Of a stretch of 64,000 bases of DNA, positions 48,045 through 56,325 are shown piece after piece. This stretch comes from Exiguobacterium sp. s48. Its GTDB lineage: Bacteria; Bacillota; Bacilli; Exiguobacteriales; Exiguobacteriaceae. The translations under genes and the position numbers were made by a program. Within the stretch, counting starts at the first letter, position 1, and each line of letters starts with the position of its first letter. The notes beneath the pieces were generated by a model. That model was given only the letters and a program-made list of their open reading frames with translations, was not told the DNA's origin and made no database searches. The stretch covers positions 1,302,001 through 1,366,000 of the forward strand of contig NZ_JACSKC010000001.1 of NCBI RefSeq assembly GCF_018617395.1. Direction: 5' to 3'.

Positions 48045-49583
48045 TTATTTTGTAACGATTGACGAACCAGTCATTTCAGCTGGTTGCTCTCCACCGAGAA
48101 GGTCGAGAAGGGTTGGGGCGAGGTCGCAAAGTGCGCCTTCGAGAACTGGTTTCAGTTCGACTCCCTCTTTTGTGACGATACACGGAACAGGTTCCGTCGT
48201 GTGCGCCGTCATCGGCGAGCCATCCGGGTTCGTGACGATGTCTGCGTTCCCGTGGTCCGCTGTGATGATGGCCGCGCCACCTTTAGCAAGTAATGCGTCC
48301 ACTACTTTACCGAGGCATTCGTCGACCGCTTCAATCGCTTTCTTCGTCGGCTCAAGCTTCCCTGAGTGACCGACCATATCCGGGTTCGCGAAGTTGATGA
48401 TGTATGCATCATACTCATCCGACTCGATCCGCTCGAGCAAGCCGTCCGTAAGTTCGTACGCGCTCATCTCCGGTTGCAAGTCGTATGTCGCGACTTTCGG
48501 TGAAGGGACGAGGAGACGATCCTCCCCTTCAAATGGTTTTTCTTTTTGTCCGTTCAAGAAGAACGTGACGTGTGGGTACTTCTCTGTTTCTGCGGCACGG
48601 AGTTGTTTGTATCCTTGTGCAGAGAGTGTTTCCCCGAGTGTGTTTTTCAAATCTTCCGGTGGGAACACGATATCCGTGTCGACGTCATCCGAGTACTTCG
48701 TCATCGAAACGAGGAGAAGGTTCTCAGGATGTTTGTCCGAGAGTTTGAAGCCTTCGAATCCGGCTTTCTCTTTGAACACTTTCGACAACTGGATTGCCCG
48801 GTCCGGACGGAAGTTGAAGAACATGATCGCATCGTTGTCTTGGATTGTTGCGACTGGCTTGCCATCTTTTTCGATGACAGTCGGTAAGACGAACTCATCC
48901 GTCAAATCGTTCTCGTACGACTTCTCGAGAACCTCGACTGGGTCCGTACCGACTTCGCCTTTGCCGTTTACGAGGACGTCATATACTTTCTCGACGCGCT
49001 CCCAACGGTTGTCGCGGTCCATAGCATAGTAGCGACCAGACACGCTAGCGACTTGACCGACACCGAGCTCAGCAAGCTTTTCTTCTGTTTCCTTGAGGAA
49101 ACCAGCTCCTGATTTCGGATCACAGTCACGGCCGTCCGTGAACGCGTGAATGTACACTTTTTCGATGCCGTGGAGTTTTGCGAACTCAACGATAGCAAAC
49201 ATGTGATTGATGTGCGAGTGAATCCCGCCATCTGATACGAGGCCCATGATATGAAGGCTCGAGTCATGCTTCTTCACATGTCCTGCCAAATGGTTCATCG
49301 CCTGACGGTCGAATAACGAACGGTCTTTGATTGCGTTGTTGACGCGTGAGAGTGACTGATAGACGACTCGGCCGGCACCGATGTTTAAGTGACCGACTTC
49401 CGAGTTCCCCATCTGTCCTTCTGGAAGACCGACGTACTCGCCTTTTGCGTTTAAGAGCGTATGTGGATACTGCTCCCAGTAGCGATCGAAGTTCGGTTTG
49501 TCCGCAGCCATGACCGCGTTACCGAACGATTCGTCACGCATCCCGAAACCATCTAAGATGATGAGTGCGACTGGTCTAGCCAT
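48045..49583 (-). CDS. gpmI: 2,3-bisphosphoglycerate-independent phosphoglycerate mutase
   Basis: 512 aa, Mn-dependent iPGM. The phosphorylated Ser is S61 in [18 protein letters not shown]11 (LDGFG) and ADHGNAD bind the metals. The ATG follows the tpiA stop with no gap (TAAATG). Confidence 0.97.
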   Translation of the reverse strand: MARPVALIILDGFGMRDESFGNAVMAADKPNFDRYWEQYPHTLLNAKGEYVGLPEGQMGNSEVGHLNIGAGRVVYQSLSRVNNAIKDRSLFDRQAMNHLAGHVKKHDSSLHIMGLVSDGGIHSHINHMFAIVEFAKLHGIEKVYIHAFTDGRDCDPKSGAGFLKETEEKLAELGVGQVASVSGRYYAMDRDNRWERVEKVYDVLVNGKGEVGTDPVEVLEKSYENDLTDEFVLPTVIEKDGKPVATIQDNDAIMFFNFRPDRAIQLSKVFKEKAGFEGFKLSDKHPENLLLVSMTKYSDDVDTDIVFPPEDLKNTLGETLSAQGYKQLRAAETEKYPHVTFFLNGQKEKPFEGEDRLLVPSPKVATYDLQPEMSAYELTDGLLERIESDEYDAYIINFANPDMVGHSGKLEPTKKAIEAVDECLGKVVDALLAKGGAAIITADHGNADIVTNPDGSPMTAHTTEPVPCIVTKEGVELKPVLEGALCDLAPTLLDLLGGEQPAEMTGSSIVTK

Positions 49584-50336
49584 TTAAATCGCCTCCAACA
49601 ATTTGAGGAACGAAGCGGCTTCAAGTGAAGCACCGCCGACGAGTGCGCCGTCGATGTCTTCTTGTGCCATGTACTCTTTGATGTTCTCAGGTTTAACAGA
49701 TCCACCGTATTGGATGCGTACTGCAGCCGCTACGTCTTCACCGTAAAGACCTTTCACCACGTCGCGAACATACTTACAAGAGCTTTGTGCGTCAGCTTCG
49801 TCCGCTGATTTACCTGTACCGATTGCCCAAACTGGCTCGTACGCGATGACGAGTTGTTTGACTTGATCAGCAGAGAGGTCAGCGAGACCGCCTTCGACTT
49901 GTGTTTTGATGACTTCTTCGAACTTGTCGCCTTCGCGCTCTTCAAGTGTTTCACCGACACAAACGATTGGCGTAAGACCGTGTTCGAACGCTTTTTTCGT
50001 TTTGCTGTTGATGAACGCATCTGATTCGCCGAAGTACTCGCGACGTTCTGAGTGACCGAGGATGACATACGTCACGCCGAGGTCAGCGACCATTACTGGG
50101 CTAATTTCGCCAGTGTAGGCACCGCTATCTTTGTCGTACATGTTTTGTGCACCGAGCTTTAAGTTTGACCCTTTAGCTGCTTCTACCATCGGTGCGAGGA
50201 AAAGTGCCGGAGCACCAATCGCTGCATCTACTTTGTCAGTAGACGGGATGTTGTTTTTAACTTCCTCCACGAAAGCGACAGCTTCCGAGAGTGTTTTGTT
50301 CATTTTCCAGTTACCTGCAATAATCGGTTTACGCAT
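49584..50336 (-). CDS. tpiA: Triosephosphate isomerase
   Basis: 250 aa. Catalytic residues: Lys in NWKMN, His in GHSERR, Glu in [22 protein letters not shown]. In the operon between pgk and gpmI. Confidence 0.98.
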   Translation of the reverse strand: MRKPIIAGNWKMNKTLSEAVAFVEEVKNNIPSTDKVDAAIGAPALFLAPMVEAAKGSNLKLGAQNMYDKDSGAYTGEISPVMVADLGVTYVILGHSERREYFGESDAFINSKTKKAFEHGLTPIVCVGETLEEREGDKFEEVIKTQVEGGLADLSADQVKQLVIAYEPVWAIGTGKSADEADAQSSCKYVRDVVKGLYGEDVAAAVRIQYGGSVKPENIKEYMAQEDIDGALVGGASLEAASFLKLLEAI

Positions 50337-50354
50337 CGATAACCCTCCTCTAAA

Positions 50355-51539
50355 TTACTTGTCGTTCAACGCCTCGACACCTGGAAGTTTTTTACCTTCC
50401 ATGAATTCGAGTGACGCGCCACCACCAGTTGAGATGTGGCTCATCTTGTCAGCAAGACCAAACTTGGCTGCCGCAGCGGCTGAGTCACCACCACCGATGA
50501 TTGAATATGCATCGCTGTCCGCAAGTGCTTGAGCGACACCTTTCGTTCCGTTTGCGTATTTATCGAGTTCGAATACGCCCATCGGTCCGTTCCAAACGAC
50601 AAGTTTCGATTCGCGAATCGCATCCGCGTAAAGTTCGACTGTCTTCGGTCCGATATCAAGACTCATGTGATCCGCTGGGATCGAGTCGATATCGACTGGG
50701 CCGACATACGTTTCTTCGCCAAATTCTTTTGTGATGACGCAGTCGATTGGCATTAAGAATTTCACGCCTTTATCTTCTGCTTTCTTCATGAATTGACGAG
50801 CGAGGTCAAGCTTATCCTCTTCAAGGAGTGACGTCCCAACTTCGTGCCCGAGTGCTTTCGAGAACGTGTACGAGAGTCCGCCACCGATGATGAGTGTGTC
50901 AACGATGTCAAGAAGGTGGTCGATGACCCCGATCTTATCCGCTACTTTCGACCCGCCGATAATCGCCGTGAACGGACGGTCTGGGTTAGAAAGAGCTTTA
51001 CCGAGAACTTCAAGTTCTTTTTCCATCAAGAGACCAGCAACAGCTGTATCCACGTGGTGTGCAATCCCTTCAGTTGAAGCGTGTGCACGGTGAGCCGCGC
51101 CGAACGCGTCGTTGACGTATACGTCAGCAAGTGCTGCGAATCCTTTTGCAAGTTCAGGGTCGTTTTTCGTTTCACCTGGGTAGAAACGAACGTTCTCTAA
51201 AACGACGACATCGCCTTCAGAGAGGTTAGCGACCGCTTCTTCTGCGACCGGGCCGTATGCTTCTTCGACGAGCGGTACATCTTTTCCGAGGAGCTCAGCG
51301 AGACGCTTCGCTACTGGAGCAAGTGAGAACTCAGGGTTCTTCTCGCCCTTTGGACGGCCGAGGTGGCTCGCAAGGACGAGCTTCGCACCACCGTCAAGCA
51401 AGTGCTTGATTGTTGGAAGTGCAGCTTGGATCCGAGTTTCGTCTTGAATGACGCCATCTTTGAGTGGAACGTTGAAGTCAACGCGGCAAAAGACGCGTTT
51501 CCCTTTTACATCGATGTCACGAATAGACTGTTTGTTCAT
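50355..51539 (-). CDS. pgk: Phosphoglycerate kinase
   Basis: 394 aa. N-terminal [11 protein letters not shown], middle [18 protein letters not shown] and the C-terminal [14 protein letters not shown] nucleotide loop are diagnostic. Start 51539 (MNKQSIRD) has GGAGG 9 nt upstream. A strong hairpin lies between gapA and this gene. Confidence 0.98.
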   Translation of the reverse strand: MNKQSIRDIDVKGKRVFCRVDFNVPLKDGVIQDETRIQAALPTIKHLLDGGAKLVLASHLGRPKGEKNPEFSLAPVAKRLAELLGKDVPLVEEAYGPVAEEAVANLSEGDVVVLENVRFYPGETKNDPELAKGFAALADVYVNDAFGAAHRAHASTEGIAHHVDTAVAGLLMEKELEVLGKALSNPDRPFTAIIGGSKVADKIGVIDHLLDIVDTLIIGGGLSYTFSKALGHEVGTSLLEEDKLDLARQFMKKAEDKGVKFLMPIDCVITKEFGEETYVGPVDIDSIPADHMSLDIGPKTVELYADAIRESKLVVWNGPMGVFELDKYANGTKGVAQALADSDAYSIIGGGDSAAAAAKFGLADKMSHISTGGGASLEFMEGKKLPGVEALNDK

Positions 51540-51580
51540 AACTTTCGCCTCCATATGTCGTGCATGTCATTTCATAAATA

Positions 51581-51609
51581 GAGCGGAGAACAATCTCTTG
51601 TTTCCGCTC
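51581..51609 (-). promoter_or_regulatory. Intercistronic hairpin between gapA and pgk
   Basis: Minus strand GAGCGGA-AACAA, GAGA loop, TTGTT-C-TCCGCTC: 12 pairs with one bulge. No T-run follows, only TATTTATG. Likely an mRNA stabiliser or attenuation point that lets gapA exceed the rest. Confidence 0.55.
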
Positions 51610-51636
51610 CTATTTGATTCTATTTAGTTCACGAAC

Positions 51637-52644
51637 TTACTTCGCGATGTTAGCGAAGTGCTTGAGTGTGCGAACCAATTGTGCAGTGTAAGACATTTCG
51701 TTGTCGTACCAAGAAACTGTCTTAACGAGTTGCTTGTCGCCAACTGTCATTACTTTTGTTTGAGTCGCATCGAAGAGTGAACCGTATGTGATTCCAACGA
51801 TGTCAGAAGAAACGATTTCGTCTTCAGTGTAACCGAACGACTCGTTTGCTGCTGCTTTCATTGCTGCGTTTACTTCGTCAACAGATACTTGCTTGTCGAG
51901 TACAGTTACGAGCTCAGTGAGTGAACCTGTAGCAACTGGTACACGTTGTGCAGCACCGTCAAGTTTTCCTTGAAGTTCAGGAATTACGAGACCGATTGCT
52001 TTTGCAGCACCTGTTGTGTTAGGGACGATGTTCGCTGCAGCTGCACGCGCACGACGGAAGTCACCTTTCGGGTGTGGAGCGTCAAGCGTGTTTTGGTCGC
52101 CAGTGTAAGCGTGGATTGTCGTCATGAGACCTTCAACGATTCCGAACTGGTCTTGAAGTACTTTAGCCATTGGAGCCAAGCAGTTTGTTGTACAAGAAGC
52201 ACCTGAGATAACTGTTTCAGAACCATCGAGGATATCGTGGTTTGTGTTGTAAACAACAGTCTTCATGTCACCTGTAGCAGGAGCAGAGATAACAACTTTC
52301 TTCGCGCCAGCTTTCAAGTGAAGCTCAGCTTTTTCTTTTGAAGTGAAGAATCCAGTACATTCGAGAACGATGTCTACACCGAGGTCTCCCCATGGAAGTT
52401 CTTCAGGGTTACGGTTAGCAAGCGTGATAACTTTCTCTCCGTTTACGAGGAAGTGATCGTCGTGTACTTCAACTTCTCCGTCGAAACGACCTTGTGTCGT
52501 GTCATACTTGAGAAGGTGCGCAAGCATCTTCGTGTCTGTCAAGTCGTTGATTGCAACAACTTCGATTCCTTCGTTTTTGATGATCTCGCGGAATGCCAAA
52601 CGACCGATACGTCCAAATCCGTTAATACCAACTTTTACTGCCAT
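51637..52644 (-). CDS. gapA: Glyceraldehyde-3-phosphate dehydrogenase, glycolytic
   Basis: 335 aa. Nucleophile C151 in [15 protein letters not shown]-binding [11 protein letters not shown]34 in INDLTD favours NAD over NADP, so the glycolytic GapA. RBS AAGGAGG. Follows cggR by 59 nt. Confidence 0.97.
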   Translation of the reverse strand: MAVKVGINGFGRIGRLAFREIIKNEGIEVVAINDLTDTKMLAHLLKYDTTQGRFDGEVEVHDDHFLVNGEKVITLANRNPEELPWGDLGVDIVLECTGFFTSKEKAELHLKAGAKKVVISAPATGDMKTVVYNTNHDILDGSETVISGASCTTNCLAPMAKVLQDQFGIVEGLMTTIHAYTGDQNTLDAPHPKGDFRRARAAAANIVPNTTGAAKAIGLVIPELQGKLDGAAQRVPVATGSLTELVTVLDKQVSVDEVNAAMKAAANESFGYTEDEIVSSDIVGITYGSLFDATQTKVMTVGDKQLVKTVSWYDNEMSYTAQLVRTLKHFANIAK

Positions 52645-52703
52645 GTTAATTTCCTCCTTAGGGTAGAAGCTATTTATTGAAGAGCCAACGGGGGGTCAAC
52701 TCT

Positions 52704-53738
52704 TTAATAACAAGTTAATAATTCTTTCGCCGCACCTTCGTCTGTGACGAGAATGATGTTCGACGTGTGTTTCGCATAAGCGGCAATCGCCTGTGCCTTC
52801 GATTTCCCTCCGGCAACCGCGATGACGGTATCCATGTCATCCAGCTCTTCGAGTTGGATCCCGACCGTCTTGACGCGATGGACGATTTCACCTTCAGCAT
52901 TGAAATAATATCCGAATGCCTCGGCGACGGCGTCATGCCGTTCAATCATCCGCAAATGCTCCGGTGATGCGTGACGGCGCTTTGCCATCGTTTCTGCCTC
53001 ACCAATTCCATGTACCACAATTCGAGCCGCTCTAATCATTTCCAGCACGTTTTTAATGCTAGGTTCCTCTACCATCCGGTCAAACGTTTCTTGCGATACT
53101 TCATCCGGAATATGTAGAAGATGATAGTCTGCGTGGGCCCGGTCCGCCATGCGTGAGCAGACAGTATTCGCTTGAAGCTCAAGCGTTTCTCCGAGACCCC
53201 CACGTGCGGGCACAAAATGCATCGGGCGTTCTTTTTTATCGGGCGACATCATCGCCGCAACCGATGCCATCGTCGTTCCTCCCGTTACCGCAATCACATT
53301 ATCATCCGGTGCGAGCCGCGCTTTTAGTTGCGTGACCGCCGCACGTCCGATATCGCGTTGAACCCAGAATGTCTCATCTGAGTCACCCGGTACGATGACG
53401 ACTTGGCGAACCCCTAATTTCTCTTCGAGCTCTCTTGCCACTTCTGAGATTCCGAGAAGTTCTCCCATGATCTCGTGCAAGTCTCGTAAGACGTTTCGTC
53501 CCGTCTCACTGAGGGAAATTCCTTGAGTAGCGACGTAAAGAAGACCTTGGTCTTTCAAAAAGTCAACTTCTCGTCTGAGTACCCGTTCGGTCAGTCCCAA
53601 ACTCGTTGCGAGTGTCCTGCGGCCAATCGGCTGCATCAAGCGGACATAATGTAAGATATCGTAACGATGTCGGAGCGTATCGAGCAGGTCAGGGACAATT
53701 TGCTTCTGAACGTGAATCAGTTGCTGGATCATGCTCAT
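52704..53738 (-). CDS. cggR: Central glycolytic genes regulator CggR
   Basis: 344-aa SorC-family repressor. The N-terminal winged helix includes GRRTLATSLGLTERVLRREVDFLKDQGLL; the C-terminal sugar-phosphate domain (residues 90-344) has TGGTTMASVAAMM and AGGKSKAQAIAAYAK. In Bacillus CggR blocks gapA operon transcription until fructose-1,6-bisphosphate binds. It precedes gapA and likely represses its own operon through sites at 53760-53795. Confidence 0.95.
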   Translation of the reverse strand: MSMIQQLIHVQKQIVPDLLDTLRHRYDILHYVRLMQPIGRRTLATSLGLTERVLRREVDFLKDQGLLYVATQGISLSETGRNVLRDLHEIMGELLGISEVARELEEKLGVRQVVIVPGDSDETFWVQRDIGRAAVTQLKARLAPDDNVIAVTGGTTMASVAAMMSPDKKERPMHFVPARGGLGETLELQANTVCSRMADRAHADYHLLHIPDEVSQETFDRMVEEPSIKNVLEMIRAARIVVHGIGEAETMAKRRHASPEHLRMIERHDAVAEAFGYYFNAEGEIVHRVKTVGIQLEELDDMDTVIAVAGGKSKAQAIAAYAKHTSNIILVTDEGAAKELLTCY

Positions 53739-53757
53739 ACCCCCTCGACTTTCAGTG

Positions 53758-53836
53758 TGGACAATTTTTGTCCCACTTTTTTATTTGCGTCCCACCGCTA
53801 CGAGTTCATCTTATCAATCACTTTTCCGTCTGGCAA
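53758..53836 (-). promoter_or_regulatory. cggR-gapA promoter and CggR-type operator
   Basis: Minus strand -35 TTGCCA (53831-53836), 17-nt spacer, -10 TAAGAT (53808-53813). Downstream of the start are direct repeats GTGGGAC at about 53789-53795 and 53770-53776 (19-nt period), the second followed by AAAAATTGTCCAC. B. subtilis CggR binds tandem CGGGAC-N6-TGTC with a 20-nt period, so the layout is similar. Confidence 0.8.
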
Positions 53837-53841
53837 CCCCT

Positions 53842-54099
53842 TCAAACGTTTTTTTTCGATGTAAGCGTATACTTAACAAAATCTTCAACTTTGTTGTCAT
53901 CATATCGCCCTTGACTGATGACTTTCCCTTCGTGTATGAGAACAGGGATCTCGAAGAGGTACTTCGCCTCGAGTACCTCGTCTCCCGTGATGTCGACCTG
54001 TTCGAGTTCGATTGGATAATCTTCTTGTAACCATTCGAGCATGACGAGCGCCTCGTCACACAGTGAACAATTGTCACGTTTATATAATGTAAATTTCAT
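53842..54099 (-). CDS. Glutaredoxin-like protein
   Basis: 85 aa thioredoxin-fold protein with a CxxC active site (YKRDNCSLCDEA) and a cis-Pro (FEIPVLI). Family glutaredoxin, DUF836-type. Start 54099 is preceded by the RBS AAGGG that is encoded within the end of rpoN (stop at 54105), so translation is likely coupled to sigma-54. Role unknown. Confidence 0.8.
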   Translation of the reverse strand: MKFTLYKRDNCSLCDEALVMLEWLQEDYPIELEQVDITGDEVLEAKYLFEIPVLIHEGKVISQGRYDDNKVEDFVKYTLTSKKNV

Positions 54100-54104
54100 A
54101 TTTG

Positions 54105-55250
54105 TCATCCCTTCCACAACTGTCGCTCGCGCTCACGCGAGTTACCGAATCCGAGTTCTTCCCGATAGTTCGTCACGGTCCGCCTTGTTACGTGATAGCC
54201 GTATCGAGCGAGCTCGTTCGCAAGTGTCTGGTCACTTTGCGGTGCCGTTTCCCGTTGAATCAGTTCTGCGAGCGTTCGTTTGATCATAAATGGCGAATGT
54301 CCATGACTCGTCGAACGGACAAAAAAGTGTCGCCACTCCATGATGCCACCTTCAGTCTTAGCGAACTTCCCTTGAATCGCTCGCCCGACCGTCGATTCAT
54401 GCTTTCCGATTTGTTGCGCCACGGTCCGGCGGGTCAGCGGATGGAGCACGAGTTCACCTTTTAGCCACTCGGTCTGACGAGACTCGATGACTGACCAGAT
54501 TTCACGTAACGTCTCATTCCGCATCGCAAGCGATGTCATCCACCATTTCGCCTCACGGTCATTCCCGACACGCGTTTCGTCGAGTTCCGGACTGAGCCAT
54601 TTTGTAACAAGTCTTCCCTCTTCGTATCGTACTTCAACTTCTGGAAAAACCTGACCCGTTTCTTCATATAATAGAGGACGTTTTGGAAGTGTCGCGACGA
54701 TGCGCTCTAGACGTGCGATCTCTTCATCTGTAATTTCGAGTACGCTTGCCATCTGTTGATAGCTTACCCCACTCTCAATCGCATCGAATACATCGACGAC
54801 ACGAGGGTCCTCATGTTCAATCGCATGCCGATACTGACACTCTCGTTCCGTCTTTGCTCCGATCCCCGTCGGTTCAAGGAATAAGAGTGCCTGTCTCGCC
54901 TGTTCGATTTGGGCGACGTCGACACCGAGTCGTTCCGCCAACACCTCATTCGTGTCCGGCAACAGTCCCCGATGATCGAGCAAGAGGACAAGTTGTCGTC
55001 TAAGTTCTTGTTCCGATTCGCTCCCGCTCCCTTCCCGGATCTGGGTGAACAACTTCTCTTCGAACGCGCTCGCCGCATCCGCGACCCATCCAAGGTCCCC
55101 ACTCCCAACATGAATGTTTGAATTGTGTCGCGCCAAACGCGCTAGACGAAACGTAAGTGCGAGACGGTCCGCTTCAAGCACCGGTAACCGCTGCATGAGA
55201 TCTTGCGTCATCTGTTGCTGTTGGACTTGTTTTTGCTCTTGCCGTTGCAT
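54105..55250 (-). CDS. rpoN: RNA polymerase sigma-54 factor (SigL/RpoN)
   Basis: 381 aa, shorter than the usual 430-480. The N-terminal activator-interacting region is Gln-rich (QEQKQVQQQQMTQDLMQRLP), then the core-binding middle. The C-terminal HTH (KHESTVGRAIQGK) and the RpoN box (TRRTVTNYREELG, consensus ARRTVAKYRE) are intact. It needs bacterial enhancer-binding proteins, none of which are in the window. RBS GAGGGGGGAG. Confidence 0.9.
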   Translation of the reverse strand: MQRQEQKQVQQQQMTQDLMQRLPVLEADRLALTFRLARLARHNSNIHVGSGDLGWVADAASAFEEKLFTQIREGSGSESEQELRRQLVLLLDHRGLLPDTNEVLAERLGVDVAQIEQARQALLFLEPTGIGAKTERECQYRHAIEHEDPRVVDVFDAIESGVSYQQMASVLEITDEEIARLERIVATLPKRPLLYEETGQVFPEVEVRYEEGRLVTKWLSPELDETRVGNDREAKWWMTSLAMRNETLREIWSVIESRQTEWLKGELVLHPLTRRTVAQQIGKHESTVGRAIQGKFAKTEGGIMEWRHFFVRSTSHGHSPFMIKRTLAELIQRETAPQSDQTLANELARYGYHVTRRTVTNYREELGFGNSRERERQLWKG

Positions 55251-55320
55251 CGCTCTCCCCCCTCACTTCCATTGTAACGAACCCGCTTCCTTCATGCTCA
55301 AAAAAGCATAACGAACAGGA

Positions 55321-55349
55321 TTGCTTTTTTAATAAAACAAATGTATAAT
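55321..55349 (+). promoter_or_regulatory. tRNA-Arg promoter
   Basis: -35 TTGCTT (55321-55326), 17-nt spacer, -10 TATAAT (55344-55349), 19 nt before the tRNA. Confidence 0.8.
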
Positions 55350-55368
55350 AAATTCGTGTCACACATAT

Positions 55369-55441
55369 GCACCCGTAGCTCAGGGGATAGAGCACTGGTT
55401 TCCGGTACCAGGTGTCGGGAGTTCGAATCTCTCCGGGTGTA
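55369..55441 (+). tRNA. tRNA-Arg (CCG anticodon)
   Basis: Cloverleaf of 73 nt: acceptor GCACCCG/CGGGTGT, D-arm GCTC/GAGC, anticodon stem CTGGT/ACCAG with loop TTCCGGT (anticodon CCG at 55402-55404), T-arm GGGAGTTCGAATCTCTC. CCA is not encoded. Reads CGG codons. Confidence 0.96.
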
Positions 55442-55450
55442 TCAGATGTT

Positions 55451-55480
55451 GAGGTCAGGCAGATTGCCTGGCCTCTTTTT
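55451..55480 (+). terminator. Terminator of the tRNA gene
   Basis: GAGG-CAGGCA and TGCCTG-CCTC arms, then TTTTT. Confidence 0.88.
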
Positions 55481-55529
55481 CGTTTCACGACGCAAAAATC
55501 GTGGAATAGGTGAAAAACGATGACTATCG

Positions 55530-55559
55530 TTTGACCAACATTGACTATACAGGTATGAT
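55530..55559 (+). promoter_or_regulatory. clpP promoter with CtsR box
   Basis: -35 TTGACC (55531-55536), 17-nt spacer, -10 TATGAT (55554-55559). TTTGACC-AAC-ATTGACT (55530-55546) is the reverse of the CtsR tandem heptad RGTCAAA-NAN-RGTCAAA with two deviations (ATTGACT and the middle base). Predicts heat-shock control. Confidence 0.8.
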
Positions 55560-55592
55560 GAAATTACAACCTACATAAAGGAGGCAGATTCA

Positions 55593-56168
55593 ATGTTAAT
55601 TCCAACAGTTATCGAACAGACAGGCCGTGGGGAGCGCGCGTATGACATCTACTCACGCTTGCTCAAAGACCGTATCATCCTTCTCGGAAGTGCGATTGAC
55701 GACAACGTGGCGAACTCGATTGTCGCACAGCTCCTCTTCCTCGCAGCTGAGGATCCAGAGAAGGACATCTCACTCTACATCAACAGCCCAGGAGGTTCGA
55801 TTACAGCGGGTATGGCGATTTATGACACGATGAACTTCATCAAGCCAAACGTGTCGACGATTTGTATCGGAATGGCTGCATCGATGGGTGCCTTCTTGCT
55901 CCAAGCCGGTGAAAAAGGAAAACGCTTCGCATTACCGAACGCAGAGATCATGATTCACCAACCGCTCGGCGGCACGCAAGGCCAAGCGTCAGACATTAAG
56001 ATTCACGCGGAACGCATCATCAAAATGCGTGAAAAGTTAAACCAAATCATGGCAGAAAACACTGGCCAGCCACTTGAAGTCATCGAGCGCGATACAGAGC
56101 GTGACTACTTCATGGCAGCTGACCAAGCGAAAGACTACGGTCTGATCGACAAGGTCATGACACGTTAA
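55593..56168 (+). CDS. clpP: ATP-dependent Clp protease proteolytic subunit ClpP
   Basis: 191 aa serine protease that forms the chamber used by ClpX/ClpC. Catalytic triad S97 ([11 protein letters not shown]), H122 (MIHQPLGG), D171. RBS AAAGGAGG. Stands alone under the CtsR-type promoter. Confidence 0.98.
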   Translation: MLIPTVIEQTGRGERAYDIYSRLLKDRIILLGSAIDDNVANSIVAQLLFLAAEDPEKDISLYINSPGGSITAGMAIYDTMNFIKPNVSTICIGMAASMGAFLLQAGEKGKRFALPNAEIMIHQPLGGTQGQASDIKIHAERIIKMREKLNQIMAENTGQPLEVIERDTERDYFMAADQAKDYGLIDKVMTR

Positions 56169-56175
56169 TTTTCTG

Positions 56176-56212
56176 AAGACACACAATCCTGATTGGATGT
56201 GTGTCTTTTTTT
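56176..56212 (+). terminator. Terminator of clpP
   Basis: AAGACACACA and TGTGTGTCTT arms, then seven T. Confidence 0.88.
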
Positions 56213-56325
56213 AGATCAAACTGGACAATCTACAGTTCAAAAAGATATTGACCCCCTTTTTAGAGCGATAATCCTATAATAAATAGGAATAAATAGATTA
56301 TATAAGCCAAATCGGGAGGTTTATT

